Assembly: GCF_001187915.1 (NCBI RefSeq)
Contig: NZ_LGIU01000064.1
Location: 53,959-117,958 of the forward strand
Source of the DNA: Arthrobacter sp. RIT-PI-e
GTDB taxonomy: Bacteria > Actinomycetota > Actinomycetes > Actinomycetales > Micrococcaceae
DNA length: 64,000 bases
Direction: 5' to 3'
Below are positions 29,432 through 38,160 of the stretch, one piece after another; the first letter of the stretch is position 1, and the number at the start of each line of letters is the position of its first letter. Below the pieces are notes generated by a model. The model made no database searches, was not told where the DNA came from, and saw nothing but the letters and a program-made list of their open reading frames with translations. Made by a program: the position numbers and the translations under genes.

Positions 29432-31648
29432 ATGAGCAACCCTTTCCTCACGCCCAGCACGCTCGACCACCAGTTGCCGCCGTTCGCCGAGATCCGCGAC
29501 GAGCACTACCTGCCCGCGTTCGACGCCGGCTTCGCCGAGCACCTCGCGGAGATCGACGCCATCACCTCCTCGCAGGAGACGCCGACGTTCGAGAACACCG
29601 TGGTCGCCCTGGAACGCGCGGGGAGAACGCTCGGGCGCGTGTCCGGCGTCTTCTTCAGCAACTCGGTCAGCCATGCGACGGCGGCCGTCCAGGAGATCGA
29701 GCAGCAGATCTCACCCCGCATCGCGGAGCACGAGGACAACATCATGCTGGACCGCGCCCTGTTCGAGCGGCTCCGCCAGGTGCCGCTCGACGGGCTCGAC
29801 GACGAATCCACCCGCCTGGTCCAGGAGTACCTGAAGAGCTTCGTGCGGGCGGGTGCCGAGCTGGACGACGACGCGCAGGCCACGCTCCGCCGGCTCAACG
29901 CCGAACTCTCCACCCTCAGCACCGAGTTCTCGCAGAGGCTCCTGAAGGACACGAACGACTCCGCGCTGCTCCTCGACGCGGCCGAGGAGCTCGACGGCCT
30001 CTCCGCGGACGCCGTCTCCGCCGCCGCGAACGCAGCCGCGGACGCAGGGCACGAGGGCAAGTACCTGCTCACCCTGATCCTCCCCACCACGCAACCGGCC
30101 CTCGAATCACTCACGGACCGGGACGTCCGCCGTCGGCTCCACGAGGCGTCCGTGACCCGCGGCGCACGCGGGAACGACGCCGACACGCTCGCCACCGCCA
30201 CGCGCATGGCCGCGCTCCGGGCCGAGCGCGCCGCCCTGCTCGGGTTCGACACCCATGCGGCCGCGGCGACGGACAACCAGACCGCACCCTCCCTCGAGGC
30301 GATCCTGGACCGGATGCGCGAACTGGCCGCACCCGCGGTGCGCAACGCACGCGCGGAGGCCGCGGAGCTGGAGGCCGAGGCGGGCCACCCGATCGAGCCC
30401 TGGGACTGGGAGTACTACGCGGCGCGGGTGCGGAAGGCGAAGTTCGACGTCGACCTGGATGCCCTGCGCCCCTACTTCGAGCTCGAGCGCGTGCTCCAGG
30501 ACGGCGTGTTCCATGCCGCCACCCGCCTGTACGGGCTGACGTTCACCGAGCGCCCCGACCTCGTGGGCTATCACCCGGACGTCCGCGTGTGGGAGGTGTT
30601 CGACGAGGACGGCTCGGCCCTCGGACTGTTCCTCGGGGATTACTACACGCGCGACACCAAGAGCGGTGGCGCCTGGATGAACTCCTTCGTGCACCAGTCC
30701 GCACTCGAGGGCACGCGCGCCGTGGTGGTCAACAACCTGAACATCTCCAGGCCCGCGGCGGGTGAACCCACACTGCTCTCCTACGACCAGGTGGTCACCC
30801 TGTTCCACGAGTTCGGCCACGCGCTCCACGGATTGTTCTCCGACGTCACCTACCCGAAGTTCTCCGGCACCGCCGTACCCCGTGACTTCGTGGAGTACCC
30901 GTCCCAGGTCAACGAGATGTGGATCCTCTGGCCGGAGATCGTGGCGAACTACGCCCGTCACCACGAGACCGGCAAGGCGCTCCCGCAGGAGGTGATCGAC
31001 CGCATCCACGCCGCCGGCACCTGGGGCGAGGGCTTCGAGACCACCGCCTACCTCGGCGCCGCACTCCTCGACCTCGCGTGGCACTCGTTGCCCGCGGGCC
31101 GGGAGATCGCGGACCCGCTGGCGTTCGAGGCCACGGCGCTCGCCGAGGCCGGCGTCGACTTCGCACCGGTACCACCGCGGTACCGCACCTCCTACTTCAA
31201 GCACATCTTCGCGGGCGGGTACGCGGCGTCCTACTACGCGTACATCTGGAGCGAGCTGCTCGACGCCGACACGGTGGAGTGGTTCAGGTCCTCCGGCGGG
31301 CCCACCCGGGAGAACGGCGAGCACTTCCGGCGCGAGCTGCCCTCGCGGGGCAACAGTATCGATCCGCCGCAGGCGGTCCGGAACTCCCGCGGGCGCGAAG
31401 CCGAGCTCCGGCCCCTGCGGGCGTCGCGGGCTCGCCCGAGGTGTCCCCGAACCGCCGAGGACGCCTCGGCGCCGCAGCGCAGGAACGGGCGGACCCACCG
31501 CGGGGATGCCCGGACACAGGACAGGACCGCAGCCCGGGCTGCGGTCCTGTCCTGTGTTGTCCTGCCCTGTGTCTGCGTCCGGCGTACCGGGCCTGCTACC
31601 AGCCGCGCTCGGCGAGCCGGTGCGGCTCCGGGATCTCGTCCACGTTGA
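29432..31648 (+). CDS. M3-family oligopeptidase (Dcp-like), 3' end abnormal
   Basis: The protein is a zinc metallopeptidase of the thimet/oligopeptidase A/Dcp type, probably cytoplasmic, degrading short peptides. The active site is [16 protein letters not shown] (HEFGH, around residue 462), with the downstream Glu in [10 protein letters not shown]; the [24 protein letters not shown] segment is also canonical. It should end shortly after the conserved RGNS...GREAELRPL with an RRGL-like end near 31430. Instead the frame runs on for about 75 Arg/Ala-rich codons, through a terminator-like palindrome, into the pdxS 3' end on the other strand. Deleting one G near 31408 restores PLRRRGLA but still gives no prompt stop. 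The catalytic part is intact. Confidence 0.88.
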   Translation: MSNPFLTPSTLDHQLPPFAEIRDEHYLPAFDAGFAEHLAEIDAITSSQETPTFENTVVALERAGRTLGRVSGVFFSNSVSHATAAVQEIEQQISPRIAEHEDNIMLDRALFERLRQVPLDGLDDESTRLVQEYLKSFVRAGAELDDDAQATLRRLNAELSTLSTEFSQRLLKDTNDSALLLDAAEELDGLSADAVSAAANAAADAGHEGKYLLTLILPTTQPALESLTDRDVRRRLHEASVTRGARGNDADTLATATRMAALRAERAALLGFDTHAAAATDNQTAPSLEAILDRMRELAAPAVRNARAEAAELEAEAGHPIEPWDWEYYAARVRKAKFDVDLDALRPYFELERVLQDGVFHAATRLYGLTFTERPDLVGYHPDVRVWEVFDEDGSALGLFLGDYYTRDTKSGGAWMNSFVHQSALEGTRAVVVNNLNISRPAAGEPTLLSYDQVVTLFHEFGHALHGLFSDVTYPKFSGTAVPRDFVEYPSQVNEMWILWPEIVANYARHHETGKALPQEVIDRIHAAGTWGEGFETTAYLGAALLDLAWHSLPAGREIADPLAFEATALAEAGVDFAPVPPRYRTSYFKHIFAGGYAASYYAYIWSELLDADTVEWFRSSGGPTRENGEHFRRELPSRGNSIDPPQAVRNSRGREAELRPLRASRARPRCPRTAEDASAPQRRNGRTHRGDARTQDRTAARAAVLSCVVLPCVCVRRTGPATSRARRAGAAPGSRPR
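31514..31557. terminator. 44-bp perfect palindrome between convergent M3 peptidase and pdxS
   Basis: The arms are 22 bases with no unpaired loop, centred on CCCGGG. The sequence ACACAGGACAGGACCGCAGC continues into its own complement. It lies about 40 bases beyond the pdxS stop and where the M3 gene would be expected to terminate, so it is probably a bidirectional terminator. An imperfect 15-base direct repeat (GTCCTGTCCTGTGTT, GTCCTGCCCTGTGTC) starts in its right arm. Confidence 0.75.
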
Positions 31649-32506
31649 TGCCCACCATGGCCTCCCCGAGGCCCCGGGACACCTTGGCGATCACGTCCGG
31701 GTCGTCGTGGAACGTGGTGGCCTGCACGATCGCGTTGGCGCGCTCCGCCGGGTTGCCGGACTTGAAGATGCCGGAGCCCACGAACACGCCGTCGGCGCCG
31801 AGCTGCATCATCATCGCCGCATCCGCCGGGGTGGCGATCCCGCCGGCGGTGAACAGCACCCCGGGCAGCTTGCCCGCGGAGGCCACCCCCGCACCAGGGC
31901 GTACGGGGCCTGGAGCTCCTTCGCCGCGACGTAGAGCTCGTCCTCGGCCATGGAGGACAGGCGGTTGATCTCCGAGCGGATCCTGCGCATGTGCATGGTC
32001 GCGTTCGAGACGTCACCGGTCCCGGCCTCACCCTTGGAGCGGATCATCGCCGCACCCTCGTTGATGCGACGCAGCGCCTCCCCCAGGTTGGTGGCACCGC
32101 ACACGAAGGGCACGGTGTACTTCCACTTGTCGATGTGGTTCGTGTAGTCGGCGGGGGTGAGCACCTCGGACTCGTCGATGTAGTCGACGCCGAGGGACTG
32201 CAGCACCTGCGCCTCCACGAAGTGACCGATGCGTGCCTTGGCCATGACGGGGATGGAGACGGTCTCGATGATGCTGTCGATCATGTCGGGGTCGCTCATC
32301 CGTGACACGCCGCCCTGCGCCCGGATGTCCGCGGGCACCCGTTCCAGTGCCATGACGGCCACGGCACCGGCGTCCTCGGCGATGCGGGCCTGCTCGGCGG
32401 TGACGACGTCCATGATCACGCCGCCCTTGAGCATCTCGGCCATCCCGCGCTTGACCCGGTCACCGCCGGTCCGTGCTGCGGCTGTCGGGTTTCCTTCAGT
32501 GGACAC
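31596..32506 (-). pseudogene. pdxS: PdxS (pyridoxal 5'-phosphate synthase subunit), frameshifted
   Basis: PdxS makes PLP from ribose 5-phosphate, glyceraldehyde 3-phosphate and ammonia. The N-terminal two thirds from the ATG at 32506 are intact: [17 protein letters not shown], the Schiff-base lysine in [13 protein letters not shown], and [13 protein letters not shown]. After ELQAPYALV the frame is lost at CGGGGGTGGCC (about 31887). The adjacent frame continues perfectly as [19 protein letters not shown] to ERGW at 31596. One extra G in that G run would restore [11 protein letters not shown]. The core of a usually essential enzyme being cut by one base in a homopolymer suggests a sequencing error, but real loss cannot be excluded. 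Confidence 0.88.
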
Positions 32507-32597
32507 GTTTGCCCCTCAGAGCTAGTTGGGAGTTGGAATCTCATGATACGGCTCCACCCCCGAGGACACGGCGTCGGGTACGGGAGCCCGAGACCGG

Positions 32598-33707
32598 TCA
32601 GGTCCAGTAGAGGAGCCGTGCTTCGGGCAGCCGCCGCTCGAGCCCGTCGACGAACCACTGCCGCATCTCGGCCATGGTCTGCTTCGGGTACACGTACTTC
32701 ACACCACCGAACTTGGAGCGTTTCCGGCTCCGCGCGTCCTCGTCCATCTCGAGCTTGGTGTTCGGGTACCAGCCGAGCAGCACCTCCTTGCTCGCGGGCG
32801 TGAAACGGTGCGTGATGATTTCCGCCGTGAGATCGAGGTCCTCGATGCCGGCGATCGCCTGCGCGACGTCGTCGAGCAGTGCGCCGTACTGCTCGCGCCA
32901 GCCGGGCACCGGCATGATCGGGGCGATCGTCAGCCCCACCCGGTACCCGGCCGTCGCCACGGCCCGGAGTGCTGCCAGCCGGGCGGGCATGCGCGCGGTA
33001 CCGCCCTCGAACCGGTTGGCCACGTCCGCGGCGTTCACCGAGAACCGGATCCGGGTACGGCGCCCGTGGTCGAGGGTCACCAGCTCACGGACGTCGTCGA
33101 ACTTGGTGGTGAAGCGCAGCTGGACGTCGCTGCCGAACCCACCGGCACCCACCCGCGAGATCGCCGCGGCGAGCGAACCGGTGACGCTCTCGATGCCGAG
33201 CGGGTCAGTGTAGCAGGAGAGCTCGAAGGTGGTCCCCTCGTGCCCGCGCTCGATGGTGCCGCTGGTCACGGCACCGCGGCCGGCGTGCGTGGTGATGCCG
33301 CCGAGCACGTCGTCGATGTTGGCGTACACGCGGGTCACCGGTGGCCCCTGCAGCGATCCCGCGAGGTAGCAGTACTGGCAGTGCGCGGGGCACCCCTTGG
33401 CCAGGTCGATCCGCCAGTCCGCGCTCGGCGGGATGGGCTGCGGCTTGAGGGCGCTCGGTGGGGCCACGACCACGCCCAGGGTGTTCTTCGCCGACGCGTA
33501 CGTCTCCCGCTCGCTGTTCCCCCGTAGCCCCGTCAGGGCGTTGCCGGGCAGGAACCGGATGTCCGTGACCCCGGCCTGCTCGCACCGCCGGACGATCTCG
33601 GCGGTGTGCGGCAGCTCGGCCGCGGCGCGGGTGATCAGCACGTGCTTGGGCACCCACAGGCGTGTTGGCGCGAGGGTGGTCAGGTCGAGTTCCCGGGCTG
33701 TGGTCAT
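32598..33707 (-). CDS. Spore photoproduct lyase-like radical SAM protein
   Basis: The 369-residue protein has the radical SAM cluster motif in the SPL form CPAHCQYCYL (CxxxCxxC). FELSCYTDPLGIE corresponds to the region of the hydrogen-donor Cys in spore photoproduct lyase. Further SPL-family segments are TKFDDV and FSVNAADVANRFE, with a C-terminal KYVYPK...LYW. SPL repairs a thymine dimer in spores, but Micrococcales of this kind do not make endospores. The actinobacterial SPL-family proteins therefore probably act on related DNA photoproducts, or on something else. I start it at the ATG at 33707; the upstream extension is basic and not conserved. Confidence 0.8.
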   Translation of the reverse strand: MTTARELDLTTLAPTRLWVPKHVLITRAAAELPHTAEIVRRCEQAGVTDIRFLPGNALTGLRGNSERETYASAKNTLGVVVAPPSALKPQPIPPSADWRIDLAKGCPAHCQYCYLAGSLQGPPVTRVYANIDDVLGGITTHAGRGAVTSGTIERGHEGTTFELSCYTDPLGIESVTGSLAAAISRVGAGGFGSDVQLRFTTKFDDVRELVTLDHGRRTRIRFSVNAADVANRFEGGTARMPARLAALRAVATAGYRVGLTIAPIMPVPGWREQYGALLDDVAQAIAGIEDLDLTAEIITHRFTPASKEVLLGWYPNTKLEMDEDARSRKRSKFGGVKYVYPKQTMAEMRQWFVDGLERRLPEARLLYWT

Positions 33708-33844
33708 CGATGTGTACAACACCCGTGGGAGCCGGGATGTTCCGTGGATCCCGCACCCCGGGCGTGCTCCCCGGGCCGTCACGGAGCGTCATCTTCCCCC
33801 GGTGCGCTGGTCGTGGGAACAGTGCTCGTCTAGCCTCGGGAGCA

Positions 33845-33926
33845 CAGATCAAGAGTTCCGATGCGAAGCCCTGGCTCGTCGGGCGGCAACCCTCTCCCGT
33901 GGCGGGGTGCCCCAGGTGACGATCCG
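33845..33926 (+). ncRNA. SAM-IV type riboswitch
   Basis: The segment begins AGATCAAGAG, contains AAGCCCTGGCT, CGTCGGGCGGCAACCCTC and GGCGGGGTGCCCCAGGTGACG, and closes with GATC pairing to the first GATC. This is the arrangement of the actinobacterial SAM-IV aptamer (SAM-I-like binding core, different peripheral pairings). It lies 70 bases upstream of a flavin monooxygenase gene, which it should repress when S-adenosylmethionine is abundant. Confidence 0.85.
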
Positions 33927-33996
33927 GCCCGCGCATCGAGCGCAGGGCAAGCACGGCGTCGGCCCCCGGGCCGCGCCTCTCCGGAAGGACCTCCGC

Positions 33997-35277
33997 ATGC
34001 CCGTACCAGCATCCCTCCAGCGACCCGCTGTGGCCGTCACCGGCGCCGGCGCCGACTACGACCTGCTCGCCGTCCGCTTCCGGCCCCTCTTCGCGCGGAT
34101 CGCCGAGGGCGCATCGCGCCGGGAGCAGGAGCACGAACTGCCCCGCGCGGAGATCCGGGAGCTGATCGACGCCGGCTTCGGCGCCCTGCGGGTACCGGTG
34201 GCCGACGGCGGCTCCGGGGCCTCGCTGCCCCAGCTGTTCCGGCTCCTCACCGAACTGGCCGCAGCGGATCCGAACCTCCCGCAGGCACTGCGCGCGCACT
34301 TCGCCTTCGTGGAGGACCGCCTGGTCTCCACCGGTCCGCAGCGCTCGAGGTGGCGCGCCCGGTTCGTGGACGGCGAGATCGTCGGCAGCTCGTGGACCGA
34401 GGTGGGCGCCGTGCCCCTCGGGGACGTGGGTACCAAGGTGACACGCCACGCAGGTGGTACCGACACCGGGTTCTCGATCACGGGCACGAAGTACTACTCC
34501 ACGGGCAGCATCTTCGCCGACTGGATCGACACCTTCGCCCAGCGCACCGACAACGGCGTGAAGGTGATCGCCGTCGTGAACGCCCACCAGCCCGGGGTGA
34601 CCCACCGGGACGACTGGGACGGGTTCGGTCAGCGCACCACCGGATCGGGGACCTCCACCTTCGAGCAGGCGCACGTGGACCCGGAGAACGTCATCGACTT
34701 CGACACACGCTTCAAGTACCAGACCGCGTTCTACCAGGCGGTGCTCCTCGCGGTCCTGGCCGGGAGCATCACCGCCGCCGAGCGTGAGGTGGCGCAGGAG
34801 GTCAGGAACCGCACACGGATCTTCAGCCACGGCAACGCGTCCTCCTTCGCGGCCGACCCGCAGATCCTGCAGGTGATCGGGCAGGTCTCCGCCGCCGCCT
34901 ACGCCGCGGACGCGACGGTGGAACGCGCCGCGCGTGCCCTGCAGCTCGCCCACGAGGGCGCGTTCCTCGGGGACGACGACGAGGACGAGCGCCGCAACGA
35001 CGCCGCGGAACTGGAGACGGCGAAGGCCCAGGTGATCCTCAGCTCGCTCGCCACGCACGCCGTGTCCGACGTCTTCGACGCGCTCGCCGCCTCCGGGGTG
35101 GGCCGGTCGAAGAACTTCGACCGGCACTGGCGGAACGCCCGGACCGCCGCGAACCACAACCCCTGGGTGTTCAAGGCGAGGATCGTCGGGGACCACAGCG
35201 TCAACGGGACACCTCCGCCCCGGGTCTGGTCCATCGGTGCCGCACCCGTGGGGAACACGCCACCACCGCGCCTATGA
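33997..35277 (+). CDS. DszC/SfnC-type flavin-dependent monooxygenase (acyl-CoA dehydrogenase fold)
   Basis: This 426-residue protein has an acyl-CoA dehydrogenase fold. It has the N-terminal helical domain with GFGALRVPVADGGSGAS, a middle beta domain (ITGTKYYSTGSIFADW) and a C-terminal four-helix domain ending SKNFDRHWRNARTAANHNPW. The active-site HWRNxRTxxxHNP motif and the absence of acyl-CoA features match the FMNH2-dependent sulfur oxidisers DszC/SfnC. The SAM-IV riboswitch upstream agrees with a role in scavenging organic sulfur. A flavin reductase is not adjacent. The ATG at 33997 follows GGAAGGA. Confidence 0.86.
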   Translation: MPVPASLQRPAVAVTGAGADYDLLAVRFRPLFARIAEGASRREQEHELPRAEIRELIDAGFGALRVPVADGGSGASLPQLFRLLTELAAADPNLPQALRAHFAFVEDRLVSTGPQRSRWRARFVDGEIVGSSWTEVGAVPLGDVGTKVTRHAGGTDTGFSITGTKYYSTGSIFADWIDTFAQRTDNGVKVIAVVNAHQPGVTHRDDWDGFGQRTTGSGTSTFEQAHVDPENVIDFDTRFKYQTAFYQAVLLAVLAGSITAAEREVAQEVRNRTRIFSHGNASSFAADPQILQVIGQVSAAAYAADATVERAARALQLAHEGAFLGDDDEDERRNDAAELETAKAQVILSSLATHAVSDVFDALAASGVGRSKNFDRHWRNARTAANHNPWVFKARIVGDHSVNGTPPPRVWSIGAAPVGNTPPPRL

Positions 35278-35357
35278 TGGTGAGCCCGGTACGCGGCTGG
35301 TCTCGAACGTCAGGAGTCGGTGCCGGGGTACCGCCGTCGGACCAGCCGGAAGACTCC

Positions 35358-35801
35358 ATGACAGATCCCGAGACCGCCACGACCTTCCAGCTGGAGCGCC
35401 TGGACCGGTGCGCCGTGCTGCTGCGCCCCGGGCGGGACGCCCGGATCACCGAGGCGGACGCGGTGGAGATCCTGCAGCGGAGCTTCGCCCTCACGGGTCG
35501 GCGCCAGTACGTGCTCCACTTCGACCTCCGGCGGGTCTCCCGGATCTCCGCCGGAGCGCGCCGCACCTTCGCCTCGGCACGGGACGTCCTGGCCTGCGCC
35601 CTGGTCGGCGCGCGGCCCATGGACCGGATGCTTGCGGTGCCCTACGAGCAGGCCGCCTACCCCTCGCAGTACTTCACCGACCCACGGGCGGCGCTGGAGT
35701 GGTTGGCGATGATGCACGACGTGCTCTGCGCCGACCCGGTGGAGCACACCATGAGCCTCACCGTGGACGTGGACCCCTTCGATCGGCGCCGTATTTCCTG
35801 A
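35358..35801 (+). CDS. STAS-like small protein (DUF7793-type)
   Basis: This 147-residue protein has an alternating beta/alpha pattern. It includes GRDARITEADAVEILQ, a central YVLHFDLRRVSRISAGARRTFAS resembling the STAS core strand-loop-helix where anti-sigma antagonists carry Ser/Thr, and PYPSQYFTDPRAALEWL typical of an actinobacterial group of unknown function. A Ser (in SAGARR) lies at the expected turn. It precedes a FliA-type sigma gene on the same strand by 165 bases, so a partner-switching role is possible; this is inference. Confidence 0.6.
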   Translation: MTDPETATTFQLERLDRCAVLLRPGRDARITEADAVEILQRSFALTGRRQYVLHFDLRRVSRISAGARRTFASARDVLACALVGARPMDRMLAVPYEQAAYPSQYFTDPRAALEWLAMMHDVLCADPVEHTMSLTVDVDPFDRRRIS

Positions 35802-35965
35802 CGTTAGCGGACGAAGCTCAGCCTTTGAGCAGGATTGGCCCAGCCGGGCGTTCGCCCGAAAATCCCGCTGATAGCTTCATCGGGACAGAGGCCGCCCAGG
35901 GCGCATCCTGACAGAGGATGCAGCGCTCGGCAGCACAGGTATCGAGGCAGCTGGGGAGCTCGCTC

Positions 35966-36769
35966 ATGACATCTCGGGAACGCGAACAACTGATCCTCGA
36001 CAACCTGCCGCTGGTGGGTTTCCTGGTCTCCAACCTGTGCGCCCGCGCCACCCACCTCTCCCGGGAGGATCTGGCCTCGGTCGGGGCGATAGCCCTGATC
36101 ACCTCCGCCGACTCGTTCGACCCCACGCTGGGCGTACCCTTCGGCGCGTACGCACGGCGCAGGATCACCGGTGCGTTCGCGGACGAGCTCCGCTCCAACG
36201 ACTGGGCACCGCGCTCGGTCCGACGCCGCATCGGCGAGACCGCAGTTGCGCAGGAGGCCCTCGCCGCCTCCCTCGGCCGGACCCCCACCACCGACGAGCT
36301 GGCCATGACACTCGGTGTGACCCGCCAGGAGGTCCGCACCACCCTCGACGATTCCGCGCGCACCGTCCAGGCCCTCGACGAGACGGTCCTCGAGATCGTC
36401 CCCTCGCTCGACCAGCTCCCCGAGGCGTCCATCCTCGCCGACGAGCAGGTCCACCACGTCCGGGCCGCGGTGACGCATCTCCCCGCCCGGATGCGCCACG
36501 TCATCGAGCGGATCTTCTTCGACGGGCAGTCCGTCACCCAGGTCGCCGACGAGCTCGGCACCACCCACTCCGCGGTGTCACAGCAGAAGTCCGAGGCGCT
36601 CAGGCTCCTGCAGGACGGCCTGTCGACGCACTACGCCGACACCACGGAGTCCTCCTGCATCCCGGTGTCCCGGATCTCCCCGAAGCGCCGCGCGGAGTAC
36701 CTCTCGGCACTCGGCACGGCGCTCGCCCCGGTCCGCAGCGGCGTCGTGGGCCTGGCCTCCGCCTGCTGA
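35966..36769 (+). CDS. Sigma-70 family RNA polymerase sigma factor, FliA/SigF-like
   Basis: The 267-residue sigma factor shows region 2 (LILDNLPLVGFLVSNLCARAT, DLASVGAIALITSADSFDP, FGAYARRRITGAFADELR). Region 3 (AVAQEALAASLGRTPTTDELAMTLGVTRQEV) and a region 4 helix-turn-helix (MRHVIERIFFDGQSVTQVADELGTTHSAVSQQKSEALRLL) follow. This layout is that of group 3 FliA/WhiG/SigF factors. No flagellar, sporulation or anti-sigma gene is adjacent, so its regulon is unknown. I chose the ATG at 35966 after GGGGAG. The C-terminal 40 residues are outside the known regions. Confidence 0.85.
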   Translation: MTSREREQLILDNLPLVGFLVSNLCARATHLSREDLASVGAIALITSADSFDPTLGVPFGAYARRRITGAFADELRSNDWAPRSVRRRIGETAVAQEALAASLGRTPTTDELAMTLGVTRQEVRTTLDDSARTVQALDETVLEIVPSLDQLPEASILADEQVHHVRAAVTHLPARMRHVIERIFFDGQSVTQVADELGTTHSAVSQQKSEALRLLQDGLSTHYADTTESSCIPVSRISPKRRAEYLSALGTALAPVRSGVVGLASAC

Positions 36770-36820
36770 GCGGGCACTGGGCGGCCCGATCACCAGCGTC
36801 GGACACCCACCTGCAGAACC

Positions 36821-36853
36821 GACAGGATCCGGGCCACCGGCCCGGGTCCTGTC
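36821..36853. terminator. Hairpin terminator between sigma factor gene and pgsA
   Basis: A 15-bp stem (one G-T pair, loop ACC), GACAGGATCCGGGCC with its complement, lies between the convergent sigma gene (stop 36769) and pgsA (stop 36890). Confidence 0.75.
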
Positions 36854-36854
36854 G

Positions 36855-37509
<655 letters not shown>

Positions 37510-37510
<1 letters not shown>

Positions 37511-38160
37511 CAGAGACCCGTCGCCTCGTCGGCGACACCGGGGGCCGGCCAGGCCGCAGCCACCTGTGCACGGACCTCGCCGAGCGTCTGCGTGATGGCC
37601 TTGGTCTGCGCGATGACGGGCAGGAAGTTCCCGTCACCGCCCCAGCGCGGCACCACGTGCTGGTGGAGGTGCGCCGCGATGCCCGCCCCGCCCGTGACCC
37701 CCTGGTTCATGCCGAGGTTGAAACCGGAGGGGTTCGAGACCCGCCGGAGCACCCGCATGGCGGTCTGGGTGAGGGCGGCGATCTCCGCGGTCTCCGCGGC
37801 GTCCACGTCCGTGTAGTCGGGGACGTGCCGGTACGGGCACACCAGCAGGTGCCCGGCGTTGTACGGGAAGAGGTTCAGCAGCACGAACGCGTGGGTGCCG
37901 CGGTGGACGATCAGGGATTCCTCGTCGCTCTGTCCCGGAGCACGGCAGAACGGGCACGTCTGCTCGGAGGTGACCTGGTCCTGCCCGCCCTTGATGTAGG
38001 CCAGGCGGTGGGGGGTCCACAGCCGCTGGAAGGCATCGGGCACCCCCGCCAGGTCGAACTCGTCCGTCACCTCCTCGTCCCCCGGGTACCCCTGGGAACC
38101 GTCCGGATCCTCGCCGGGCAGGGCTCCGACCGTGCCTCCCGCGTCTCCCCCGCGCCCCAT
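37510..38160 (-). CDS. HIT-family nucleotide-binding protein (AP4A phosphorylase-like)
   Basis: The 216-residue protein has the histidine triad AAHLHQHVVPRW (around residue 165), the CPFC metal-site motif and LNLFPYNAGHLLVCPYRH. The actinobacterial homologue from this locus is a diadenosine tetraphosphate phosphorylase, which is the likely activity. The first 40 residues are an acidic, Gly-rich extension. It overlaps thrS upstream and pgsA downstream by one base each (TGATG), so the three are translated together. Confidence 0.9.

Noticed and set aside
27647..29674. Longer version of the secreted hydrolase starting at 29674
   Set aside because: The extension passes through the coding start of the divergent M3 peptidase and would bury the clear signal peptide that begins at 29230.
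28844..31648. Extended M3 peptidase starting at 28844
   Set aside because: The extra 196 residues are antisense to the hydrolase gene; the family N-terminus [12 protein letters not shown] begins at 29432.
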